Shown: positions 47,049 through 57,222, numbered from the stretch's first letter. The stretch is DNA of 64,000 nucleotides from Pictodentalium vernedei (GCA_031216915.1 JAUFNR010000021.1:186001-250000); one strand, 5' to 3'. Notes: generated by a model not told the origin, from the letters alone. Numbers and translations are program-made.

Positions 47049-47276
47049 AGAATGATAAATGGCGCCAGTTTCGGGACCTCCTTGACACTGCGCATGCGCA
47101 GTAGAGGCGAAGTATGGAGGGCTATTCAGGACATGATTTCTTTGGTTTTAGATGCAAATTTTGGGGATTGGGGGGCAAAATTTGTGTTTGGCCCTAGATT
47201 TTTAAGAGTTAGCACCAGCTATGTCTGGGTCATTGGTAAGTATAAAAAATATATAAATTACTATAAATTTTTTAAC
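47049..47276 (+). repeat. Element A right inverted terminal repeat
   Basis: Carries TGCGCATGCGCA at 47089-47100. It pairs better with the A left end (shared GCCTCTACTGCGC, against GCCCCTACTGCGC in B and C), which confirms the nesting order. Confidence 0.9.
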
Positions 47277-48005
47277 TTTTCGAACTGAGTGGCCATTTTA
47301 AATCAAATTTGATATGAGGGCTTATTGGGTCATAATAAGTATCTAATATATGTCAAAAACATTTTTCCCATTGCTCCATTGGAACGGCAAGAGCTAAAAA
47401 TAGAAAAAATTTAAAGTCCACATATCTCCAAAACTACATGGCACTGAGAATTTTTAATTGTGTGAAGCTTCCTTAGGAACAGTAGAAAGGAATGGTCCCA
47501 AAAAATGATGCCATCAGTTTTATCACAGGGTACTTTTCTAGGACTTTGAAAAAATGCGGAGTCATCATATTTTAACTCTTTGTGAGTAATGGGAAAACAT
47601 TAAAGAATCTTCTCCCATACCACTGCTCCAAAGGCTTTCATATTTCACATATAACATCTTTGGAAGATTCATTCACATATTTGTTGAAGTCAAATCTCTG
47701 GGTCCATATTTGGGCTCTCCATGGGAGCCCAAATGTTCAGATTAATGCAATATGAGGAATATTCTTTAAAAATCTTCTTCTTTCAATCCACCAATCAGAT
47801 CTTTTGATATTTGGTATGCAGCATCCTTAGATTCAAGTTTGTTCAAGCCAAGTCCCTGGATTCATATTTAGGCTCCCTGTGGTAGCCCGAATTATAACTT
47901 AGTTCAATAGGAGGAATATTCTTTAAAAATATTTTTCTTCAGATCCAGCTGTCAGAATCTTTTGATGGTTGGTATACAGCATCCTTGGGGAGGCGAGATT
48001 CTCTT
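47277..48005 (+). repeat. Family-1 element, part resuming after element A
   Basis: Continues the 31118-33521 element type: CGAACTGAGTGGCCATTTTA then AATTTGATATGAGGGCTTAT, followed by monomers to about 48000. The text then changes abruptly and no family-1 tail is present. Confidence 0.75.
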
Positions 48006-48472
48006 TTATTTATTGCAACTTTTCATGTTATAGTTTCAGTGCCAGGGTATTCTTAGATGCTGGGAATAATGCAGCCCTGTTAGTTTTTCCAATGGTGTCA
48101 CACATTTTTCCAGGAAATACATATGATGCCAATTTTCTATTATGGAGGATGCCTGTAAATTGTTTATGAACTTTGCCTATAAAAATATTCAGACAGTCAA
48201 TCCCCTAACATTGCAGGTAATTCACATGGTCCCCCATTAATACCACAGTATGCCACCCATCAGATTATATATATTTATTCCTTCAATATCACTACCTTCT
48301 TAATTCCGTGCTTGCACGTGGTTTATTCTAGTATAATATAAATGTGTTAAGTAAAATGAAGTGAAGATGAAAAACCTTTTATTTTTAACAGCCAAATTAA
48401 CCTTTTGAATACTAGTGGTATCTTCCATGCCAGTTCAATGGCAGCAATTAGAAGAGTCCATATTCATTAGTT

Positions 48473-48544
48473 GGGGTAGACCAATCAATATTTTCAATGT
48501 GCAGCATTGGGACTCTCCATTGAAAATATTGACTGGTCTACCCC
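48473..48544. repeat. Imperfect hairpin (27-bp arms)
   Basis: GGGGTAGACCAATCAATATT followed by TTCAATG (48473-48499) pairs with 48518-48544 with one mismatch, around an 18-nt loop. Could be a foldback MITE core or an intronic hairpin RNA. Confidence 0.75.
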
Positions 48545-48728
48545 ACACTTTTTTTACTTTACAGCCATCCTATTTAATGACGTTATGATGTATCATGTTC
48601 CTGGCTGGAAAAATGGCCACAGCGGTTCAAAGGGTTAAACATTGCTATTACTGCATGTAGAACAGTTTTTGACAGAATCCATATTTTTTGTATGATGAAT
48701 GACATGCATACACCTTCTTATATTTCAG

Positions 48729-48873
48729 AGGCTACTTCTACAATAAAAACTCGGATATAGGGCCTGGAAGGGTTACCTATGGAGATGGTTCTCTCTTATA
48801 TAGACCAGTCAGTTATGATACAGAGTCTGAAAATACAAACTTTTTTCAGCTGTTGCATCCTGATACGCTTCAG
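48729..48873 (+). CDS. Host gene, internal exon 3 (partial protein)
   Basis: This is an internal exon of the host gene. Acceptor CTTATATTTCAG precedes 48729 and donor GTGTGTAG follows 48873. Joined to the two leftover bases of exon 2 it reads RGYFYNKNSDIGPGRVTYGD, GSLLYRPVSYDTESENTNFF and QLLHPDTLQ, ending in phase 0. The G-x-FY...D-x-GPGRVTYGDGSLLYRP pattern completes the propeller-like unit begun in exon 2. The 17.7-kb intron before it is filled by a family-1 element, DIRS A and DIRS B, all in the sense direction. The next exon is not visible in the remaining 15 kb. Family assignment (HECTD4/MYCBP2-like) is tentative. Confidence 0.75.
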
Positions 48874-49032
48874 GTGTGTAGATATTTTTAATTTGGTATT
48901 GTTTAATGCTTTCATAATTTGTAGGCTGGATGAAAAGTTTGCACACTTTCAGGTAATTCATTGTTTAAAAGTTGTTTGAGTGTGAACTGAATTTACGTAT
49001 TACTTAGTATTTTAATCCTTTACCTATCTTAA

Positions 49033-49274
49033 CTGGTAGAGTGCTAGAAGCCACTATCAGGGCTTTGATATGAAGAGCAGGTACCCCAGCCGAAAGGTGT
49101 CATATTCTGTGGATGTGCTTCATTTCATCTTAGATGTGAAATTTCTTAGTCTATATTGGTTTGCCTTGTTACAATTTATGGGAGAGTGCCTCTTGCCACT
49201 CTCCCATAAATTGTAACAAGGTAAAGACATGTGAACAAATTTTAATGACCAAAAATAACTTAGCACACTACCAG
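49033..49274. mobile_element. TTAA-flanked MITE, copy 2 (242 bp)
   Basis: Starts CTGGTAGAGTGCTAGAAG and ends AGCACACTACCAG, flanked by TTAA at 49029-49032 and 49275-49278. Same length and layout as the copy at 188-430. Its internal hairpin is longer: 49164-49188 pairs with 49196-49220 (CCTTGTTACAATTTATGGGA and so on) around a short loop. Confidence 0.8.
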
Positions 49275-49379
49275 TTAAGAGCCGTATCCAGCCAATGCTA
49301 TTCACAAAAATTGCCTTTCAAACTGTGTTGTTATTTTTTTATTTTTTATTTACCTCAAAGATAGCTTATGCCTCCACAT

Positions 49380-49684
49380 TGAAATGAGCTTATTGTTGAC
49401 AGTTCGATCCTGATCTGTGTTGAGTATTTGGGCAAAACATGTTATCCCCATTGTCCAAGTGAAAGCATGGTGGTGCTGTGTACTGAGACACAGGGCAGGA
49501 TGACATTATTCTTGCCTTCATCCATTGCTAAGTCTGCATGTGGCAGCTTAGAAACTTGGGGAGTCTGACAGTTACTTGCCATTGCCTGATCGTTCTCTGG
49601 CCTCCTCCATCCATAAAACAGTCTAACATGATGTGACTCTGGCCATTGAAAGTGTTGTGAAACCCAATAAACAAACAAACAAAT
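49380..49684 (+). mobile_element. 5'-truncated tRNA-type SINE
   Basis: A B-box-like AGTTCGATCC lies at about 49400, followed by the central domain (GGGCAAAACATGTTATCCCC, a decayed form of GGGCAAGGCACTTAACCCC) and a CCTCCATCCATAAAACAGTC block. The tail is CCAATAAACAAACAAACAAA. The A box and any clear target duplication are missing. Confidence 0.6.
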
Positions 49685-49919
49685 GTTACAAGGTAGGGTC
49701 ATTAGCTATGTTTAGAGGCCAAAAATGAAAATATTCAAGAATTTTTTTTTCAAGTGTCATATTCAAGTCATGTTAGGTAAAGGTTTTTCTCCTTGCATGA
49801 TGCTGGCAGATATTGCTGCCCAGGACAGGGTGTGTTTTGCTCCTAAAATAAGTAAAATTTGAGGCTCTTTGAAGCCTCACAAAGTATAGCTTTTGTTTCT
49901 CATGCCATTTTTTGTAAAA

Positions 49920-51615
49920 CTGCATGTTAACAAAGTCAAGTTGAGCTAATCTCATCGCTCTCCGTCTGTCGTCCGCCATCCATCAACACCAATGTTTTGG
50001 TCTTCTCCTCCAAAACCACTGGGCCAATTCAAGTGAAAGTTCGTGTGAGTGATGGTCCCACAGGGGCGTTGCATTTTTGTTCAACTCGACATTCCCAGCC
50101 CCATAGGGAGTGGTTGGGGAAAATGCTCTCATGAACCAGTGGGTACAATGCCTTGATATTTGTTATGGAGCTTCTTTTTGAGGTGTAGAATCAAGTTTGT
50201 TCAAACGAAGTTCGTGAAGCAATATTTGGCTTTGTAATGGGAGGGGTAAGATGATTTTTGGCCCCTCCCAAAATTTCTATTTTCTGAACTGATGGTCCGA
50301 TTTGAACCAAATTTGGTATGTGGTATTATTGGGTCATAAGTACTTGACTCGTGCAAAAAAAAAAAAAAAATTCCTGTATCCCCATGGGAACCCCAGGAGC
50401 AAAAAATAGAAATATTTTCAAACCCCCATATTTCCCAAACCACATGGAACAGAGGGCTGTTATTTGATATGAAGCATCCTTAGGACCAGTAGAATTGAAC
50501 AGTAAAAAAACAATTGTCATAGGTTATGTTATGGTGTTCTTTAGAGGTTATTGAAAAAATGCTGAGTCAGCATTCATATGGGGGGGGGGGGGGGGAGGAT
50601 GCAGATACAAGTTTGTTAAAATAAAGCCCAATGGTTCATATTTGGGATGAATACAGGAGCCCAAAGTTTTTAACTTAGGGCAATATGGGGACTATTCTTT
50701 AAATAATCATCTTCAGAACCACCAGTCAGAATCTTTTAATGTTTGGTATACATTATTGTTATGAGGGTCAGATTCAAGATTGTTCAAACCAAGTCCCTAG
50801 GTTAATATTTGGCCCAAATTATAACTTAGTTCAATATGAGGGATAATTTTAAAAAAATCTTCTTCATATCCACCAGTCAGAATGCTTTCATGTTTGGTAT
50901 ACAACATCTCTAGGGGAGGGGGGGGGGGGGGGGGGTCAGATTCAAGTTTGTTCAATTCGAGTGCCTGGGTTAATATTTGGGCTCCATATGGGAACCTGAA
51001 ATTTAACTTAGTACAATATGAGGTGATTTCTTCAAAGATCTTCAGATTCACCTGTCAGAATCCTTTCATATTAGGTTTACAACATCTCTAGGGGAGTCAG
51101 ATTCAAGTTTGTTCAAATTGGTTCCCTGGGTTAATATTTGGGCTCCCTCTAGTAGCCCAAATTTTAACTTTGTGCAATATGAAGTAATTTCTTTAAAATT
51201 TTTCTTCTTCAGATCCAACAATCAGAATGCTTTCATATTTGGTATAAAACATATCTAGGGAGGTCAAACTCAACTTTGTTCAAATTGAGAGCCTGGGTTA
51301 ATATTTGGGCTCCCTATGGGAGCTGGAATTGGCCATGCAGCTGAAGAATTATAAATTTTGTATTCAGTACCCTCTGTAGGTTCGTATCAAGGGAGCTTCA
51401 AGGGGCTTCATAGGGGAGCTCCACTTTTTACATTATGATCAAACTGAAGAAAAGGAGTGATGCTTGGACTATTTTTGTCACTCCTGAGGGGCTCAAGGAT
51501 TGACAATGTATCCTATGGGGTTGGATTGCTTAATGTAGGTTCATTCTTGGACTCTGTTCATATTATGTTCTGTTCAAGGTGAGCACTTCAGGCCACGTGG
51601 GGCTTCTTGTTTTAT
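49920..51615 (+). repeat. Family-1 element, near-complete copy
   Basis: Head GTTGAGCTAATCTCATCGCT then CCGTCTGTCGTCCGCCATCC; pre-monomer text (TTTGGTATGTGGTATTATTG); monomers from about 50600 with G runs at 50580-50597 and 50919-50936; tail AAGGTGAGCACTTCAGGCC then GGGGCTTCTTGTTTT. It provides empty-site text (TTTCTATTTTCTGAACTGAT near 50275) for the element A insertion. Confidence 0.8.
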
Positions 51616-51720
51616 TTTATTTTCTATTTTTGTAATTATTTCTTTCCCATCAAGAGTCCATGTTCTTGATTTGTTTTATGATTTAGGCCTCATAATCTAC
51701 AGAATAGCATGGGTGGTGGT

Positions 51721-51799
51721 AAATTTTGTCCCTCGAATGCAACAAGGCTTTGCAATGCTAAAGCATTGCAAAGCCTTGTTGCACTCAAGGGACAAATTT
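51721..51799. repeat. Long imperfect hairpin (~39-bp arms, 2-nt loop)
   Basis: The left arm (AATTTTGTCCCTCGAATGCA, ACAAGGCTTTGCAATGCT) pairs with the right arm (AGCATTGCAAAGCCTTGTTG and so on) with two or so mismatches. It may be a foldback core or a Dicer-type substrate. The tiny loop argues against a typical miRNA. Confidence 0.8.
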
Positions 51800-52039
51800 G
51801 TCAGTTTTATTAACTTGGATAAAATATCGGACACAAACCATTTATTTTTTTTTTTAAGTTTGCATTGGTTATAAAAAGAGAGCATACGGCAGCCAAAAGG
51901 ACCATGTGGGAGGGCCTGAGAAACATATTTTTAACTTTTTTAGGCCTAACTGAATTTTTCCCTGTAAATTGTATAGACTTTTAATTGTATAGACTATTTG
52001 TCCAATAATTTCTTGAGTCAAAGTTTCACAAATTTTTTT

Positions 52040-52085
52040 TCAAATCTAGTCATGGCCACTGTGAAGTAGCCATGACTAGATTTGA
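52040..52085. repeat. Perfect hairpin (16-bp arms)
   Basis: CAAATCTAGTCATGGC (52041-52056) pairs with GCCATGACTAGATTTG (52069-52084) around a 12-nt loop. Confidence 0.8.
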
Positions 52086-52246
52086 TAAAACATATTTTCA
52101 AATTACTCAGCAAATTAAGAGTTAACTCTTTAACATGACCAGAGAATGGCAGTTGCAAAAAGAAATCGTGAATAAATATTTTAATTTTTCTGTCTCAAAC
52201 ACATAGATTTTTACATCCCATTGGTGAATGTTTATACTTCCCTTGG

Positions 52247-52642
52247 GGATGCGGTGCGATGCGGTAACTGGTTCTCGTCAGATCACTGAAGTTAAGCAAT
52301 GTAGATCCTGGTTAGTCCTTGGATGGATGACCGTCTAAGCGATCGATTCGGACTCCCACATTGTGTCCCTGGGCAAGGCACTTAACCCCGATTGTCCACA
52401 TGGGGGCACAATGGCACCATGTACTAAGGCGTACTGCACGTCGATGGTACGCATGTCTTCAACCAGTCTAACCCTGCCTGTGCTGCAGTGCGAAGTTACG
52501 ATGTTGGGGAGCTGGCAGCTGCTCGTCGTTGCTCGGTGGTTCTCTCTGGGTACTCGAGCTTCCTCCACCCGTAAAACTGTCACGGTCATGATTAGCCATT
52601 GTGCATAAGCATATGACCTTAAACACCAATAAATAAATAAAT
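52247..52642 (+). mobile_element. 5S-rRNA-derived SINE with 15-bp target duplication
   Basis: The head (about 52265-52340) contains TCTCGTCAGATCACTGAAGT then TAAGCA and CCTGGTTAGTCCTTGGATGG, clearly derived from 5S rRNA (internal A-box, IE and C-box region of RNA polymerase III). A central domain follows (CTGGGCAAGGCACTTAACCC, TGTACTAAGGCGTACTGCAC) and an A-rich tail (ACCTTAAACACCAATAAATA then AATAAATA). Identical 15-bp copies TTATACTTCCCTTGG flank it at 52232-52246 and 52643-52657, showing retroposition. ORFs over it on both strands are shadows. Confidence 0.88.
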
Positions 52643-52657
52643 ATTATACTTCCCTTG

Positions 52658-53055
52658 GTTGATGATGGGTCATTCCATGTCAGTTGAACTATAGGCATCC
52701 ACCACACCATCTCAGAATTGGCTGATAATCTTTTGTCTTGAAAAATACACTCTGATATGACATACCCCAAAATCTTAGCTTCCTACTCCCAAATCTTTTT
52801 GGGGAATTTATTTTGTACTCGTGGAAACTATCTTCAAATAAGCATTTTTTCAGTCACAGACAATTTTATGAACTTTAGAGCTTAGTAACTTGGCCAGAAA
52901 TACCCCCAGAGATCTGAAATTTGAAATGCTGATTCAAAATTTCCAGTAGATTCCATATCTGTAATTTGTTTTATGCTGGAGCGAATGGCCGAATAAATAT
53001 GGAGACCCAAACATGGTTACAAAATTTGTCGGAAATAAAAGTGTGCAGAGCTGAT
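52658..53055. other. Intron or intergenic, no gene seen
   Basis: AT-rich, featureless sequence between the SINE and element C. Confidence 0.5.
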
Positions 53056-53254
53056 ATTTTTATACTGTACCAATGACCCAGACTTAGCTGGTGCTAACTC
53101 TAACAAAACCAGGGCCAAACACAAATTTTGCCCCCCAATCCCCAAAATTTGCATCTAAAACCAAAAGAAATCATGTCCTATAGGACCTCCATACTTCGCC
53201 CCTACTGCGCATGCGCAGTGTCAAGGACGTTCCGAAATTGGCGCCAATTATCAT
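53056..53254 (+). repeat. Element C left inverted terminal repeat
   Basis: Inverted match to 59838-60031, through TGCGCATGCGCA at 53206-53217 and the inner GGCGCCAATTATCATTC. Confidence 0.95.
53204..53219. promoter_or_regulatory. NRF-1-like palindrome in the element C left repeat
   Basis: ACTGCGCATGCGCAGT is a perfect 16-bp palindrome containing the NRF-1 consensus (YGCGCAYGCGCR). The same 12-bp core is intact at 33671, 39788, 46439, 47089, 59878 and 61608. It could drive transcription from the terminal repeats; binding is an inference from the motif. Confidence 0.6.
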
Positions 53255-54140
53255 TCTCTGTTTGGCCCTTCATCAGTCAACATCTCACTGATCTTTGTGC
53301 TTGTAAATCTCAGTTTAAAGGATGCCAGACACGTAATTATTGGAGAAATGGTGATTCTAAGGAGGATATAGAAGGAGGAGAGGAAAAAGGAGTGACAAAA
53401 AATAATCAGGGCTGTACTTAAAATTTTTTATGAAATTATGTTAAGTTGCCTATTTTCGAGGCTTGGGCCTCTTGTTGTCATTCTTGCTAAAAAGTTGCAC
53501 TGCTTATTCAGTGTTTCCTCTCCCCTGGTCTTCTAAGTCCCCCCTTGCAATTCTCCCATGCTTTTGGCATATTTTTGAGAAAGATCATTTCTAAATTCTC
53601 TTGGGAGAGTTGCTTGGTTACAGAATGTTTTCTGTTATTTTCCCCATAGTTACGTTTTCACCCATTGGTGTATAAACGTTGTGTTCTGCATCTTCCATCT
53701 GATGTTCTGCAGATTCTCCCCTGGGAGTCTCTGTCTTGCATCAGATAGAGTGTAATTTTGATGACTGATTTCGGGCCAGTTTTTTCAGTGCCTGGAGTCA
53801 TGTTTTCTGGTGTTTTACACTGTTTGTTTACATTGGCAACAGTCTCTTTTGAGGGGGGCTGTTTGCCTTTGGTGTAGTTTATCTCACTATAAGATACATT
53901 TCTATTATCCGTAAGTGTTGCATTAATTATTTAATATAAATTTAAAATTTTTGACCACACTTAGCCATCGGATCCATCGGGGCTCAACGTTACTTTTCAG
54001 AAACTTGGGCTTCGCTGAAAAAATATTTTTCAAAAATTATTTTGATTTGCAATTTTTTTTTCATTATTAATGGATCATGTTATTATGTATCTTTGTGTCA
54101 GGGGTTTGTGCGAGTAACTAGGACTTGTTGACTTTTCACA

Positions 54141-56153
54141 ATGAAAGGATATTGTTCAAATTGTAATAGGTAGAAATCTTCCTCTGACTTTCATGATCAT
54201 TGTATTAATTGTAGTCAGTGTTCTCGCACTAATCCCTGTTCTATATGTCAATATTGGGATGACAAACATTGGAAACGTGTGTCACGGTATGTTGTTACTG
54301 GAGAAAGGGCTATGCCGGCTCTTTCTCCACAAGGTCACTCTACTCTCTCAGTTTCTATTTCAGGGGAACAAGAACAGGGTGATGTTTCCATGTTATCTTC
54401 CGCAAGTGCGCTTCCGTCGTCACAAATGAATACAGAGCTAGCGGCAAAAGTGCTCATGGAGATTAAACAAATGTCGTCCGCTAGCTCGCCCGGTGTAGCG
54501 TCCATTCACCGAATGGTTCGGCAGCCGGGTTCGTCCGATGCGGTCCAGGAGGAAATGTTGGGTGATGCGAGCACTATAAACATTCAACGTGCACACCCAG
54601 TGACGGCGGATAGTAGGCGAGATCGGAGGAAGCCTTTGAGTCCGGTTCCTAGCTCGTCCAGGTCCAGCCAGGCCGCGAACGAGAGAGGCCCCTCTCTCGT
54701 ACAACAACATCTGGGACCAGATGTTGTGGTACAAAATGTGTCGCAAGCGGAGCATACGTCCGTCGCTTGGGACGCTCCGTTGTATAGGCAGTCCGCGGAG
54801 ACTGCTCAGGCTTCTTCCTCTCGTCAGCACACACGACCGCACCTTGGCTGCGTGACCGCCGTTTGCATAGAAAAAGTATGCGGGAGCCATCAAATGCGGA
54901 GCTGCCCTCGGCGAAGCAGCGAAAGACTGCGCCTCCGCAGGTCTCGATGCCGGACGTACTCGTGCAGATAGCACAACTTATCGCAGCATCCCAGCAGCCG
55001 ACAGAAACGGTGTCGGATCGGGAATTATCCGACGGCGCTGGGTCGGTACGCTCCGCCAAAGCATCGGGGGCGGACGACCGGGAGCATCATGAGGTCCGAC
55101 CGGATGGTGAAAGGGATACGGATGACTTGGAGCTATCCCTTTCGGAACAACATAAAGCTGCCGTGGACTTCATCCGGCACTTTCTCCCTCAAGTTGTTCC
55201 GTCGGGCCAGACTGCTGCGGTTCCGGACAAGAGGATTATAGCGTCATTGGACTTTGAATTTTTTGAGCGGTTCAGGGACATCGCTCCCGAGTTTCTGTCT
55301 CAGTCCAATAATGTTGCAAGAACATTTGAATTATTGAACGACGCTATATTTAAACTTGCTTCCAAAACGGGGGAAAGCAGGTTTCTTGTCCGCAAATACT
55401 CTCAACCTGCCTTTCATTAATGCAAGGAATAAATTCGACACGGCAGGACAGGGTATTCCGAGAGTTCCTCTGCGTATGGACGACGAGGCGGAAGACTTAG
55501 AGCTATCATTACCGTCGTCGGCGTCTATTCCAACCGCAGTGTTGGAAACAGCTATTTCGTCTAACAGAGCCAGTTTAGATGCCTTATCTTACGCAGATCA
55601 CCTTACTAAGGCGTTATCACTGCGCCTTCAAGGGAAAGAATTTCAGGATATACAATCCTCTTTAAGATTTCTTTCAAGGGCAGTAGCTTATTCCACGTGT
55701 AACTCCACCCTTTCAGTGGCAAACCTGGAGTTGGTTAGACGTGACGCAGCCCTAGCTACATCCACACTTGTGGATTCTAAGGTGAAGAACTCTCTCAGAG
55801 TCGCTTCGGTCTCCGGAGAACTTCTCTTTGACGGCAAGCTTTCTGCAATTTATGATAAAATTACAAAGAAAGCTTCGGATTCTCTGTTGTTCAAATCTGC
55901 TTCTAAGAAGTCGGATACGGCAGACAAGAATAAGACAGGCACTTCTGGGTCTAATGCGCCCAAGAGAGGTTCCTATAGAGGTTCTGGTGCGTCCTCTTGG
56001 TCTTATTCGAGAGACCGTCAAGGTAGCGACTCACGTTCGGGACGTCCTTCGGGCCGGGACAACCGGTCGGACGCCCCGAGGTCGACGGGACGAGGTGCGG
56101 GTCGTGGAGGACGTGGTTTCTCCTACCGCAGGCCTCGCAGGTCCAGGAGGTGA
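54141..56153 (+). pseudogene. Element C gag (structural protein), three disruptions
   Basis: From ATG at 54141 the frame encodes a Cys-rich N-terminus: MKGYCSNC, then HCINCSQC, CSIC and WDDKH, a probable zinc-binding region. A TAG at 54171 interrupts it. The middle is acidic and Ser-rich (QGHSTLSVSISGEQEQGDVS). Near 54862 about 91 bp found in element B are missing, shifting to the frame of 54863-55420 (MPDVLVQIAQLIAASQQPTE, AAVDFIRHFLPQVVPSG). An extra base near 55370, in a G run, shifts back to the frame ending at 56153: SYADHLTKALSLRLQGKEFQ, NLELVRRDAALATSTLVDSK and a basic Gly/Arg tail (GAGRGGRGFSYRRPRRSRR). The protein should form the element's particle and bind its RNA. It overlaps the RT frame by over 300 nt in the +1 frame. 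Confidence 0.8.
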
Positions 56154-57222
56154 TGGCTTAAACCTCTATCGTGTACCGGTTGGCGGAAGGTTGTCGAGCT
56201 TTTCACAAGAATGGGCGTCGATTACGGACGACCCTTGGGTGAGAGGAGTGACTTCGGAAGGTCTAAAGATATCCTTCAAGCGAAAGCCTCCATTAACTCG
56301 AAGTCCAAAATGGACTCAACTTCCGTCAAATCCGCAGAAAAGGGACGCTCTATTATCAGAGGTGCAGTCTCTTTTAATGAAGAACGCGGTAGAGGTCGTA
56401 GAAAACCAGGAGACTCCGGGATTCTACAGCCATCTGTTTCTGGTTCCGAAACCAGACGGCTCGTTCCGTCCAGTCATAGATTTGAGCTGGATAAACAAGC
56501 TGATCGTCGCTCCGAAGTTTTATATGGAGACGATTTGGTCGGTCAGAGCGAGTATTCGGGTGAACGATTATGCAACAAGCATAGATCTCAAAGATGCGTA
56601 CTTTCACGTCATGGTACATCCGACATTCAGAAAGTATCTGCGCTTCGCAGTCCTAGGAGTGGTGTATCAATTCCGGGCGATGTGCTTCGGATTGAATCTA
56701 GCACCCTGGGCTTTCACTCGGGTAATGAACTCGGTAATGATCTATTTCCGAGCTCATTCGTATGCGGTAACGTCGGCCTACCTGGACGACATTCTTCAGA
56801 GGTATGGCAACGAGTTAACGCTTCAGAACGATGTTCAGAATCTACTTCTATTGCTCCGACGTCTCGGTTTTATAGTGAACGAGGAGAAGTCGGATCTGAT
56901 GCCATCCAAGTCATTCACACATCTGGGAATGAGCTTCGAGACGCACAACAATCTCGTTCGTCTGCCGTTAACCAGAGCGAAATTAGTCAGTTGTTACGCT
57001 CGCTATTGTCTGCACGCAGACAAAGTCACAGCGAGAGAATTTATGAGACTGATAGGTCTGTGCGGAGCCGCTGCAGATCTCATCCCGATGGGGCGGTTAC
57101 GCACGCGTCCTCTCCAAATTTTCTTGACTCAGAATTGGAGTGTGAAAATTCATTCGCTCGACATAGACGTTCTCTTGTCAGATCAAGTGAAACAAGAGAT
57201 TCAGCAAACATTCAGTGGTTAA
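55828..57222 (+). pseudogene. Element C reverse transcriptase (catalytic core intact, linked RNase H frameshifted)
   Basis: The true domain starts near 56153 with NLYRVPVGGRLSSFSQEWAS and DDPWVRGVTSEGLKISF, typical of DIRS elements. The fingers and palm follow: HLFLVPKPDGSFRPVIDLSW, ATSIDLKDAYFHVMVHPTFR, MCFGLNLAPWAFTRVM, the catalytic SAYLDDIL (YLDD at 56779-56790) and GFIVNEEKSDLMPSKSFTHL. RT copies element RNA into DNA. No ATG lies near the domain start; an upstream ATG at 55828 sits within gag, so expression may depend on overlap or frameshifting. The frame ends at 57222 because a 7-nt stretch present in A and B is absent near 57201, separating RT from RNase H. The -1 frame is also open across the whole RT (56211 onward). 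Confidence 0.88.

Larger units (their letters stand above)
33522..47276 (+). mobile_element. DIRS-type retrotransposon A, interrupted by element B
   Basis: Element A comprises 33522-39638 and 46626-47276 (about 6.8 kb). It has inverted terminal repeats (33522-33722, 47049-47276) and an internal complementary region (46885-46972). Its body holds a tandemly duplicated gag segment, an internal deletion that removes RT, then RNase H, MT-like and recombinase regions. Its left end ATTTTTATACTGTACC and right end TATAAATTTTTTAAC match elements B and C. It lies inside a family-1 element: left flank GATTTCTAT and right flank TTTTCGAACTGAG rejoin to the uninterrupted form seen near 22775 and 50272. Confidence 0.9.

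Noticed and set aside
52335-52770. ORFs on both strands over the 5S SINE
   Set aside because: The segment is bounded by a 15-bp target duplication and is a non-coding retroposon.
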